From assembly GCF_014649015.1 (NCBI RefSeq), contig NZ_BMSF01000005.1, positions 186,001 through 250,000 on the forward strand: DNA of 64,000 nucleotides, in the 5' to 3' direction. Position 1 is the stretch's first letter, and each line of letters begins with the position of its first letter. The notes below the pieces were generated by a model. It was not told where the DNA came from. It did no database searches and saw only the letters and a program-made list of their open reading frames with translations. A program made the translations under genes and the position numbers. Of this stretch, positions 1-7,085 are shown piece after piece. The DNA comes from Streptomyces narbonensis (GTDB lineage Bacteria; Actinomycetota; Actinomycetes; Streptomycetales; Streptomycetaceae).

Positions 1-202
1 GGCATCCCGGCTGACCGCGCTGGGCACCGCACCCGGGGTGGTGCCGCTGCGCCGCCTCACCTCCGGCGCCCTGGCCGGGGCCCTGCGCCGGGCGACGACG
101 GACGACTCCCACCGTGCGCGCGCCCGCGCGCTGGCCGACCGCCTGGCCAGGGAGGACGGGGTCGCACCGGTGCTGGCCGCGCTCGACCGACTGCCCCGCT
201 GA
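1..202 (+). CDS. C-terminal end of a family 1 (MGT-type) glycosyltransferase, truncated by the window edge
   Basis: Only the last 66 codons are present, ending at the TGA at 200-202. The peptide runs ...LGTAPGVVPLRRLTSGALAG... and ends ...EDGVAPVLAALDRLPR. This is the usual tail of macrolide/sterol-type GT-B glycosyltransferases: a PLxRLT segment, then an amphipathic helix of the form AxxLxxEDGV. Such enzymes move a sugar from a nucleotide-sugar to a small hydrophobic acceptor in the cytoplasm. The acceptor-binding half lies outside the window, so the substrate cannot be inferred. The gene converges on the collagenase gene, with a strong hairpin between them. Confidence 0.6.
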   Translation, partial: ASRLTALGTAPGVVPLRRLTSGALAGALRRATTDDSHRARARALADRLAREDGVAPVLAALDRLPR

Positions 203-326
203 CCGCCCGCACTCGACGGGCTGCCACGGCACAGGCGCACGCGCATCCGGCTCATCCCACGCTGGAGCCGTTCGACCAGGAACGCTTCACCGGACTGACG
301 ACGTGGAGTCCGGCCGCCGTCCCCTC

Positions 327-369
327 GTCCGCCGGGGCCGGTCGGCGGGGCCGCCCGGCCCCGGCGGAC
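327..369. terminator. bidirectional hairpin terminator between convergent genes
   Basis: A perfect 15-bp inverted repeat (327-341 pairs with 355-369, loop 342-354), almost all G:C, lies between the stop of the glycosyltransferase and the stop of the collagenase at 374. There is no U-tract. Its placement between two converging genes suggests it serves both. Confidence 0.7.
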
Positions 370-373
370 CGGC

Positions 374-2707
374 TCACTTGGTCTGCGTGGAGAGGCTCAC
401 ACCGCTGAAGTCCTGCGCGGCGGCGAGGCTGAAGTAGACCCAGCCGGACGGCGGGTTGTCGATCGTCAGCGTCTCGCCGTTGCCGGCGTTGGTGGACTTC
501 GCCTGGTGGCTGCCGGTGGTGGCCCAGTTGCCGCCGCCGTAGTACAGGTCGGCGTTCCCGGTGCCGCCGCTGCTCGTGATGGTCAGCTGCTTGACGCCGG
601 CCGGCAGGTACACGAAGTGGTAGCTGTAGTTGCCGGTGGCGGCCGCGAGATCGTCCCGGCGGCAGTTCTGGTCGAACTGACGGGGGTCGCTGATGGTGCA
701 GAGCGGGGCGGCGGCGGTCGAGCCGGCCTCCGGCAGCGGACCGCAGTCGGCGGTCGCGCAGGTGGTCGTCAGCCAGGTCGCGAAGCCCGCGTCGTAGCGG
801 GTGCCGATGGTCTGCTTCAGGAAGGTGCGGGCACCGGTCCAGTCACCCGTGCGGTACTTGTTGAGCATGGTCTCGACGTCGGCGGGGTGCGCCTGGAGCA
901 TGTAGCGGACCGCGAGGAAGCCCCAGCGGTAGACCCGGCTCGCGTTGACCTCGGGGTCCTCGTCCTGGCCGTAGACGGTGTCGAACAGCTCGCTGAGCTT
1001 GTACGTGCCCTTGCGGGCCTCGGCGATCGCGTCGGCGTTGCGCTCGTTGCGGTATCCGAACGAGATGTTCTCGGCGATGCCCTCGACCCACCAGATGGTC
1101 GGCGTGGTGATGCCCGCCTCGAAGTCGCCGTGCATGTTGTAGCGGCCGTCGAGGTAGTGGGTGTACTCGTGGTTGAGGTTCCAGATCTGGAAGTCCGGGC
1201 GCAGCCAGTGGGCCTCGTGGGCGATGAAGCGGGCCTGGTTGCCCGCGGCCGCCGGGTTGCCCTCCTCGTACATGCCGCCGTTGTCGACGTCGATGTTGTA
1301 GATGGCCCAGGCGTACAGCGCGTACTGGGTGTAGTCGTCGAAGACGACGACCTCCAGGTTGGTGTTCACGTCACCGGGGATCGCGCCCTTGTCGCCGATG
1401 ATCCGGTGGAAGTAGGCGTCCTGGTTGATCAGGCTGGTACAGGTGCTCGACAGCTGACCGGGCGACATGTCCTGGGCGCGGATCTTCAGGTCCGGGTTGC
1501 ACGAGTGCTGGATCGGCAGGACCGCCGGGAGCACGCGCTCGCCCAGGTCGCAGATGGCGTAGGCCGCGCAGTTGCCCCTGTCGTACTGGCGCGTGGACCA
1601 GCCCAGGTTCATGGTGATCGGTGCGGTGGGGCCGACGTTCGGGTAGCGGTTGATCAGGTCCTTCAGCAGCGGCCGGAGCCGGTCCTTGAGCTCGGGGACG
1701 TCGAGAGCGTGACCGAGGTGGCGGCCGACGTTGCTGACGACGTCCAGGCGGTTCAGCTGCGCGCCGTTGCGCGTGATGAACCCGGCCCAGGTGTCCAGGA
1801 TGGTGGGATCGGCCTTGAGGGCCGCCCGCCAGCCGCGGCCGTCGTTCTTGGCCTTGAAGCCGTTCTCGACGACCCATTCGACGTGCTGCATGGAGAGGTT
1901 CATCTGGCCGGGCCAGGTGCCGTCGTAGCTGCCGAGCATCCACTTGACGATGCCGGCGTACCGCCCGGCCGTGTGGGTGCTGTCGATCAGCGTGACGACC
2001 TCGTTGAGGATCTCGCCGTTCGCGTCGGTGACGTCCTTGCTGCGCGGGGAGGCGAAGAACGCGTCCAGCGCGCCGCGCGCCGAGGTGTCCAGCGCCGTGC
2101 CGTAGTCGCCGACGACGGCCGCGTTGTTGTCCTGGACGTAGTAGCCGGCCCGCAGGAACAGCACCAACTGGCCGATGGAGGCGTTGTTGTTGCCCGCGTA
2201 CGTGGCGGAGGCGTCGCGCAGAGCGTTGGCGACGGTCACCATCTGGGCCTCGTGGAAGGCCTTGCGGGCGTTCTCCCCGGTGAGGTTGAACAGCGGGTAC
2301 GTGCAGTTGATCCGGGGGAGCGCCTTGAGCTGCTGGACCAGGGCGCTGCCCGTGGCGTTGACGACCCCGCCGAGGTCGGGGCACTCGTCCGCGACGGCGG
2401 CCGAGGACCGCTTGCCGCTCTTGGCGGACGTGGCCTTCGGGGCGGGCGCCGGGCCGGACTCCTCGGTGCTGTCCTGCGCGGAGATCCTGAAGCGGGAGCT
2501 GTTGCTCATCGCGTCGGGCGACTTGGGCACCGGGATCGACCGCGGTGCCGGGGCCGCGGCTCCCGGCGAGGTCGTACGGGCCGGGGTCGGGGCGCCGGCG
2601 GAGGCGGCCTGGGTCTGCGGCGCGAAGAGGCCGAGGGCGAGGAAGACGGCTGCGCCGAGCGCGGGAACTCTGCGCGCGTTGGCTCTCGATATCCGGAACG
2701 GATGCAT
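374..2707 (-). CDS. secreted M9 family collagenase (gluzincin metalloprotease) with C-terminal PPC domain
   Basis: A 777-residue exported zinc protease expected to cleave native collagen or gelatin outside the cell. The N-terminus (MHPFRISRANARR, then a hydrophobic stretch to about residue 40) is a signal peptide, followed by a Pro/Ala/Ser-rich linker. The catalytic zinc site is HEYTH at 513-517, with the third ligand probably Glu542 in WWVEGIAE; HEYTHYLxGRY is characteristic of peptidase family M9. The N-terminal half matches the M9 activator domain. Residues from about 690 to the end are a bacterial pre-peptidase C-terminal (PPC) beta-sandwich that probably binds collagen. The start at 2707 is chosen because it gives the signal peptide and has GGAGG about 9 nt upstream; an open frame continues further upstream into repeats but is not protein-like. 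Confidence 0.9.
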   Translation of the reverse strand: MHPFRISRANARRVPALGAAVFLALGLFAPQTQAASAGAPTPARTTSPGAAAPAPRSIPVPKSPDAMSNSSRFRISAQDSTEESGPAPAPKATSAKSGKRSSAAVADECPDLGGVVNATGSALVQQLKALPRINCTYPLFNLTGENARKAFHEAQMVTVANALRDASATYAGNNNASIGQLVLFLRAGYYVQDNNAAVVGDYGTALDTSARGALDAFFASPRSKDVTDANGEILNEVVTLIDSTHTAGRYAGIVKWMLGSYDGTWPGQMNLSMQHVEWVVENGFKAKNDGRGWRAALKADPTILDTWAGFITRNGAQLNRLDVVSNVGRHLGHALDVPELKDRLRPLLKDLINRYPNVGPTAPITMNLGWSTRQYDRGNCAAYAICDLGERVLPAVLPIQHSCNPDLKIRAQDMSPGQLSSTCTSLINQDAYFHRIIGDKGAIPGDVNTNLEVVVFDDYTQYALYAWAIYNIDVDNGGMYEEGNPAAAGNQARFIAHEAHWLRPDFQIWNLNHEYTHYLDGRYNMHGDFEAGITTPTIWWVEGIAENISFGYRNERNADAIAEARKGTYKLSELFDTVYGQDEDPEVNASRVYRWGFLAVRYMLQAHPADVETMLNKYRTGDWTGARTFLKQTIGTRYDAGFATWLTTTCATADCGPLPEAGSTAAAPLCTISDPRQFDQNCRRDDLAAATGNYSYHFVYLPAGVKQLTITSSGGTGNADLYYGGGNWATTGSHQAKSTNAGNGETLTIDNPPSGWVYFSLAAAQDFSGVSLSTQTK

Positions 2708-2971
2708 CTGTGGGGGCCTCCGGGGCCGTTGGAGCCGCGTGTTGGGGACACGCGACGATGATGTGTGACATGTAAAATTGCACAGCCCGCTACGCGCCGG
2801 AAGGGTTTCGGCCAGATTCATCGGCCGCCGCAACGGAAACGTTGTCAACTTCCGGCCCGGACGGGCCCAGTTGACCCGAAAACTCCGCCGATCACGCGCA
2901 GGGGCCCGCAAGCTGGGCCCCGAGACATCCCGACACCCGGACATCCCGGCATGCCGACATCCTGGTATGCC

Positions 2972-3040
2972 GGCGCATCGGCGCATCGGCGCATCGGCGC
3001 ATCGGCGCATCGGCGCATCGGCACGGCGCATCGGCGCATC
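2972..3040. repeat. 8-bp tandem repeat (GGCGCATC), 8 units
   Basis: Six perfect copies of GGCGCATC at 2972-3019, a 5-bp interruption GGCAC, then two more copies to 3040. The preceding 45 bp (about 2926-2970) is a decayed relative rich in CATCC/CCGGCATGCCG. It occupies the 5' side of the collagenase gene, about 265 bp upstream of its start, in the gap from 2708 to 3158. No gene is credible there. Confidence 0.9.
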
Positions 3041-3104
3041 GGCGCCGGTGGCGGCGTCCGATGTGTCAGGGCGCGATGACCGGCGGGGACACGCGATCCG
3101 GAAA

Positions 3105-3135
3105 AGCCGGGCCCTCGGTGCGTGAGGGCCCGGCT
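3105..3135 (-). terminator. intrinsic terminator of the small gene at 3159-3341
   Basis: A perfect 12-bp G:C-rich stem (3105-3116 with 3124-3135) and a 7-nt loop. Read on the minus strand it is followed at once by TTTTC. It lies 23 bp past the stop codon of the small minus-strand gene, which supports that gene being real. Confidence 0.8.
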
Positions 3136-3158
3136 CTCCCGGCGCCAGCGTGCGTGTC

Positions 3159-3341
3159 TCAGTCGTTCTCCGACGCAGGATCCCGCGTCACCCGGCGCGC
3201 CGTCCGCTGTGCTCGCAGCGCGGCCCTCGCCGCAGCTGCCTCCCGTGCGAACCGCTCGGTCAGCAGACGTACCCGAGCCGCGCGCTCCGCACCGGTCAAG
3301 CCCGTGAGCCCCAGCCTGGCGTCACGCTCCTCCTGGGACAC
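3159..3341 (-). CDS. small charged hypothetical protein (60 aa)
   Basis: A 60-residue, Arg/Glu/Ala-rich, probably helical protein (MSQEERDARLGLTGLTGAER...). It has no signal peptide, membrane segment or recognisable domain. The GTG start at 3341 is preceded by AGGGGAGG at a good distance, and the gene is closed by a U-tailed hairpin at 3105-3135, so it looks like a genuine monocistronic unit. Function unknown. The heptad-like spacing of Leu and Ala would suit a small coiled coil or a nucleic-acid binding helix, but that is only a guess. Confidence 0.5.
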   Translation of the reverse strand: MSQEERDARLGLTGLTGAERAARVRLLTERFAREAAAARAALRAQRTARRVTRDPASEND

Positions 3342-3409
3342 CGTGCCCCCTCCCCTCAGCCGCGCTCATCGACCCCATCCGGCCCAGAGACCGCACAGCC
3401 GAACTCGGC

Positions 3410-4015
3410 TCACCCACGCCAGAGATTGGCGAAGGCGGAGTTCTCGATGGTCCGCCTCTGCCGTACGGCCTCCAGCTCCATCACCGCGTCGTGGACGGCC
3501 GCCACCACCGCCGTCACCGAATCGTCGGCGAGGCCGGGCTCGTCCTCGGGCCGCGGGCCCCCGATGCCCACGGCCGAGGCGAGGGCGGCCAGGACGGGTT
3601 CCTGCGCCTCCCAGCGGGCGTCAGCCCTGCGGCGATCGGGCGTATCGACCGGTTCCACGACGTTCGAGCCGAAGGACAGCCGGCCGCTGCGCTTCCGCGT
3701 CAGCTCACCGCCCTCCTCCAGTGCGGTCTGGTAGGCCGCCGAAAGGTCCCTGCCCCGGCGCCACAGCCAGTCCGCGATCCGCTCGTACGGCGGCTCCAGG
3801 GTGAGGCGTGCAGCGGCCTCGTCGAGCAGCCGGTCATCAAGGGTCGGCGCCCCGCCCGGCACGATGCGATCGTCGTCCACGGTGACGGCTGCCGCACCGA
3901 TGAGATCGATCAGCTCGGCTCCCGCGAGTGCGAGCGACAGGTCGCCCTGTCCCACGGCAAGCTCCGGCCTCGGGTTGCCCAAAGAGATGATGAACAGATC
4001 TTTCGCCGTGGTCAT
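3410..4015 (-). CDS. GPP34 family phosphoprotein (Golgi phosphoprotein 3 fold)
   Basis: A 201-residue protein starting MTTAKDLFIISLGNP. It shows the pattern of the GPP34/GOLPH3-like family common in Streptomyces: LSLALAGAELIDL, then ERIADWLWRRGRDLSAAYQ, then a helical C-terminus. In eukaryotes the fold binds phosphatidylinositol-4-phosphate; the bacterial role is not established and it presumably acts at the inner face of the membrane. The ATG at 4015 has AAGGGAG about 8 nt upstream. In-frame sequence upstream lacks family similarity and is not included. Length is close to the usual 200-230. It is divergent from the hypothetical gene at 4261. Confidence 0.75.
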   Translation of the reverse strand: MTTAKDLFIISLGNPRPELAVGQGDLSLALAGAELIDLIGAAAVTVDDDRIVPGGAPTLDDRLLDEAAARLTLEPPYERIADWLWRRGRDLSAAYQTALEEGGELTRKRSGRLSFGSNVVEPVDTPDRRRADARWEAQEPVLAALASAVGIGGPRPEDEPGLADDSVTAVVAAVHDAVMELEAVRQRRTIENSAFANLWRG

Positions 4016-4260
4016 GAACGGCTCCCTTCGGAGACATCGACAGAGGTGCATCCGCATCGGCCCGGCCCAGCCCGCAGTCCGGAGCCGGTTCGCCGCCGGG
4101 GCGACTTCCAGGAGCAGTATCGCCTCCGCCCGCGACGCCCAAAGCTCAGTATCGCGGGACGACTTCCTGCCGACGGCCTCCGGACGACGCCGAGCCCTCC
4201 CCGTGGGGGAATCCATAAGTCAGAGGCGGCCCGGGCGAGGGATGAGGAACACTTCGCCGG

Positions 4261-4899
4261 GTGATCGTGATGCAGCCCGTCCTGGAGATCTATACCGCTG
4301 ACGGCTTCGACCTCTGGCCCTTCGCCGAGATCGAGCCGTTCGGATTCCTGCCCCTCAGCGGCGGACTCTCACCCGCTGAGGTCGGAACGGCGGTCATGCG
4401 CATCGCCGACTGCAACGACATCGAACCCGACGCCGAGGCAGACCGCCCGCCCCGTCCGACCGACGCACGGGCCTCGTTCCTGCACGGACTGCTGACCTTC
4501 GACACCCTCTTCGCGGCCGGCGGGCTGCGAGTGACCGACACCTCCACAGGCGTCTCCTTCCAGCCGGGCTGCTGCGACGGGCTGGAGGACTGGCGCGACT
4601 GGCACCGGCTCCTCGATGGCGACACCTTGCTCGGATTCGGCCACGACCCCGTGTCGCCGGTGGCGGAGCGTACCGGTGACCGCGTACGGCTCACGATCAA
4701 CGCCGAGCAGTGCGACGGCCCGGTGATCGAGCTGACCGTCACCGAACTCCGGCACCTGCTCACCGCAGTCGAGCACGACCTGGCCGACTTCCTCGCCCTG
4801 GCAGCCGACTGGGCCTCCCGGCATGTGCCTGACCACTGCACACCCGTCGTGGCCGCCCTCTCGCGCGTGCTCGACATGCCTGGACACCCGGAGTCCTAG
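4261..4899 (+). CDS. hypothetical protein, stop codon supplied by the end of a palindromic element
   Basis: A 212-residue acidic soluble protein with no family I recognise. Its middle (GLLTFDTLFAAGGLRVTDT, then ...CCDGLEDWRDWHRLLDG) and the C-terminal helices (ELTVTELRHLLTAVEHDL) look like a genuine globular protein. Either the GTG at 4261 or the ATG at 4270 could be the start. Its TAG stop (4897-4899) lies inside the CTAG that forms the left boundary of the 207-bp inverted-repeat element. Either the element inserted exactly at a pre-existing stop, or the protein once ran further and is now trimmed. Confidence 0.6.
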   Translation: MIVMQPVLEIYTADGFDLWPFAEIEPFGFLPLSGGLSPAEVGTAVMRIADCNDIEPDAEADRPPRPTDARASFLHGLLTFDTLFAAGGLRVTDTSTGVSFQPGCCDGLEDWRDWHRLLDGDTLLGFGHDPVSPVAERTGDRVRLTINAEQCDGPVIELTVTELRHLLTAVEHDLADFLALAADWASRHVPDHCTPVVAALSRVLDMPGHPES

Positions 4900-5102
4900 G
4901 GGGTGTCGTCAAATTCCCGTCTGCCCCGCAACGCTCCCCCAGCTACCGCTGGGAGGTGCCCCCAGGCACGCACTCTCGCCGCACCGGGCGAAAGCCCACG
5001 TACGTCCAGTACGTGGGCTTCCACCCGGCACGCCGAGAGCACGCACCAGACGCCGCGGGGCCGCCCTTCGGGCAACGACGGGAATGTGACGACACCCCCT
5101 AG
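4896..5102. mobile_element. MITE-like palindromic element, copy 1 (207 bp)
   Basis: The element is bounded by CTAG at both ends. Its terminal arms begin CTAGGGGGTGTCGTCA and match as a perfect inverted repeat over 16 bp, and over 25 of 26 bp if one mismatch is allowed; flanking bases extend the pairing to 4893-5105. A second hairpin lies in the middle (CCCACGTAC pairs with GTACGTGGG around GTCCA). It encodes no protein. A 181-bp relative lies at 26623-26803. The CTAG ends would suit the YTAR target duplication of IS5-family transposons, so this is probably a non-autonomous derivative mobilised in trans. Relative to copy 2 it carries about 26 extra bp near 4932-4965. Confidence 0.8.
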
Positions 5103-5152
5103 GACGGCGGATCCCGTACACGCCACCCCGAACATCGATCGAGGCGACCGAC

Positions 5153-5674
5153 TCAGTCGTCCGCCGCGACGACGAGCGTGATCCGTCCGGCCGAGCGGTC
5201 GATGAGCACGTACTCGTGGAAGTACTCGTGCACACGCCCCCAGTCGTGAACGGCTTCGTCCCCCAGCCCGCTCAGGCAGTAGACGCGGTCGGCCGCGGCC
5301 AAGCGGTCGAACACCTCCTGCTGCAGATCAGCCGCCAGCTCGGCGGGTACGTCCCCGAGCAGGTTCGCCCACTCCCGGAGGACGTGCGCGCTCCTCTCCC
5401 GACCGACGCTCTCGTAGACGTCAGGTGTGACCAGGCTCAGCCAGTACGGTCCGTGCCTGGACCCCTCCACATCGACGCCACCGCCGGCGTAGTCGTCCCG
5501 GAACTGCTCATGCCCGACGAGCGCGGCGAGCACTTTCCGGCTCCCTACGGACTCCGCGGGGAGCCGCAGGTGCTTGATGTCGACCCACCTGCGGCCGTGC
5601 GCCCCCGAATCCTGGAACCTGTAGTGCCGGAAATTGATGAAGGCGCCGGCCTCGTGGGTGAGCTCGATATCCAT
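5153..5674 (-). CDS. hypothetical protein (173 aa)
   Basis: A soluble protein starting MDIELTHEAGAFINFRHYRF with no recognised family. It contains GPYWLSLVTPDVYES, a helical stretch LREWANLLGDVPAELAADL, and a C-terminal strand pattern ending RITLVVAADD. It is acidic, with no signal or membrane segment. The ATG at 5674 is preferred because upstream in-frame sequence is not protein-like, though no clear ribosome site is visible. Its 3' end faces the palindromic element at 4896-5102. It may be an immunity- or SUKH-like small domain, but nothing in the sequence proves it. Confidence 0.55.
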   Translation of the reverse strand: MDIELTHEAGAFINFRHYRFQDSGAHGRRWVDIKHLRLPAESVGSRKVLAALVGHEQFRDDYAGGGVDVEGSRHGPYWLSLVTPDVYESVGRERSAHVLREWANLLGDVPAELAADLQQEVFDRLAAADRVYCLSGLGDEAVHDWGRVHEYFHEYVLIDRSAGRITLVVAADD

Positions 5675-5730
5675 GGCGCCACAGCCTAGGAGTCGAGCCG
5701 AGCGCACTCTGCCGGCCCATCCGACAGGCC

Positions 5731-6168
5731 CTATGCGCAGATGTGCTTGAAGGAGGTCGCGCCCGGCCGGGCGCGGAACTTCACCTCATGCCCGGCGTCG
5801 TCGGTGAAGACGGCCTCCGTCGGGGACTTCACGGTCATCGTGCCGCGCTGGGTCGGGTTGCCCCACCCGTCGGGCGGGTTGCCCGATCCGTCGGAGAGCG
5901 GGGTCACCGCCTCGTAGTACGTCGAGCCGATGCGGGCCTCGTCGATCCCGCAGTGCGTGTACAGCTCGAAGGGGATCACCTGGGGGGACGGTGTCGCCCG
6001 GGCGGACGGCGTCACCGGGCCGGACGGCGTCGTCGGGCCGGCACTCCTGCCCTCGCCGGCACTCCTGCTCTCGCCGACCTCCCTGTTCTCGCCGGCCCCG
6101 GTGCATCCCGTGAGCAGCCCGGTGACCAGCGCGAGGGTGAAGATGATCTGTCCGGTTCTCTCAGCCAT
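5731..6168 (-). CDS. secreted lipoprotein, hypothetical (145 aa)
   Basis: The N-terminus MAERTGQIIFTLALVTGLLTGC is a lipoprotein signal with lipobox LLTGC, so the mature protein is anchored to the outer face of the membrane. A low-complexity Ser/Pro/Thr linker containing imperfect repeats (SAGEGRSAG..., TPSGPVTPSARATPS) follows. The globular C-terminal part has two cysteines (HCGIDEARIG... and ...FKHIC), which could form a disulfide. No family was recognised. The ATG at 6168 has GAAGGG upstream. It is divergent from the acetyltransferase at 6269, with about 100 bp between them. Confidence 0.7.
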   Translation of the reverse strand: MAERTGQIIFTLALVTGLLTGCTGAGENREVGESRSAGEGRSAGPTTPSGPVTPSARATPSPQVIPFELYTHCGIDEARIGSTYYEAVTPLSDGSGNPPDGWGNPTQRGTMTVKSPTEAVFTDDAGHEVKFRARPGATSFKHICA

Positions 6169-6268
6169 GGCCCTTCGACGCTCGGACCCGGTCGGCGGTT
6201 CCGCACCGTGCCTCGCGGGCCGGCCCCTCCGCCCTGCCTGCCGACCCCCGTCGTGACATGGTGGCGGC

Positions 6269-6841
6269 ATGACCTTCGAAGTTCGCCCGGCATCGGTGTT
6301 CGAGGACGTACGGGCCGTGGTCGGTCCGAAGTCTCCTGCTGCCAACGTCTGTTGGTGCCTGAGCTACCGGATCCCGTCCAAGCTCAACAACGAACTCCGC
6401 GGGCCGGCCCGTGGAGAGTACGTGGGCGAGCTGTGCCGTATGCAGCCCCCTCCGGGGGTGATCGCCTACGACGGTGACGAGCCGGTCGGCTGGGCTGCCG
6501 TGGCACCGCGCTCGGACACGTCCTTCGCCCGGAGTCGCACCATCCCGCACGTCGACGACCTGCCGGTGTGGTCCCTGTGGTGCATCCGCGTGCGCCCCGG
6601 CCATCGCAAGCAGGGGGTCTCACACGCCCTGATCGCCGGCGCTGTCGAGTTCGCCCGCTCCCACGGCGCCCCGGCGATCGAGGCGTACCCCGTGGACAAC
6701 GGGGAGGCACGGGTGGACATGACGATGGCGTACGCCGGGATCCGCAAGAACTTCGAGCGCGCGGGCTTCACGCACGCGGCCGACACCACCTCGGTGCTGG
6801 CCGGACACCCCCGGGTCGTCATGCGACTCGACCTGCGCTGA
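6269..6841 (+). CDS. GNAT family N-acetyltransferase
   Basis: A 190-residue cytoplasmic acyltransferase. The acetyl-CoA binding motif A is visible as WCIRVRPGHRKQGVSHALIAGAV (strand beta-4, then R-x-x-G-V in place of the usual Q/RxxGxG/A), with motif B in AIEAYPVDNG and a final strand VVMRLDLR. The start of the protein (MTFEVRPASVFEDVRAVVG) resembles the subgroup common in actinomycetes that contains a WCLSYR segment. The substrate is unknown. The gene is monocistronic and its 3' end converges on the carbohydrate-active gene. The 244-bp gap 6842-7085 holds nothing I recognise. Confidence 0.8.
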   Translation: MTFEVRPASVFEDVRAVVGPKSPAANVCWCLSYRIPSKLNNELRGPARGEYVGELCRMQPPPGVIAYDGDEPVGWAAVAPRSDTSFARSRTIPHVDDLPVWSLWCIRVRPGHRKQGVSHALIAGAVEFARSHGAPAIEAYPVDNGEARVDMTMAYAGIRKNFERAGFTHAADTTSVLAGHPRVVMRLDLR

Positions 6842-7085
6842 CGGATCCGCCCTGCTGCCTGGCCTTCGCCCTTGCGGGCATCGCGCTGTCCGAGTTCCCC
6901 TCGCCGGCCCGGTTCGGCCCGCACTCGTAGAAGCCGTGCACCGCAACGACGGACAGCCACGCCTGTGCCGCAAGGCATGTCAGGCGTGGCGTCCGTAGGG
7001 TCTGTCGAGTTCCCGGGGTCTGTCAGGCCCCCAGGGCCACTCACGTCCTCATGGTCCCTCGGGCCCGTCGAAGATCACGTGCTTG

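Noticed and set aside
506..2761. Very long open frame on the plus strand opposite the collagenase gene
   Set aside because: A shadow of high-GC codon bias: Val/Gly/Arg/Ala-rich, no domain, no ribosome site, and exactly opposite a clear protease gene.
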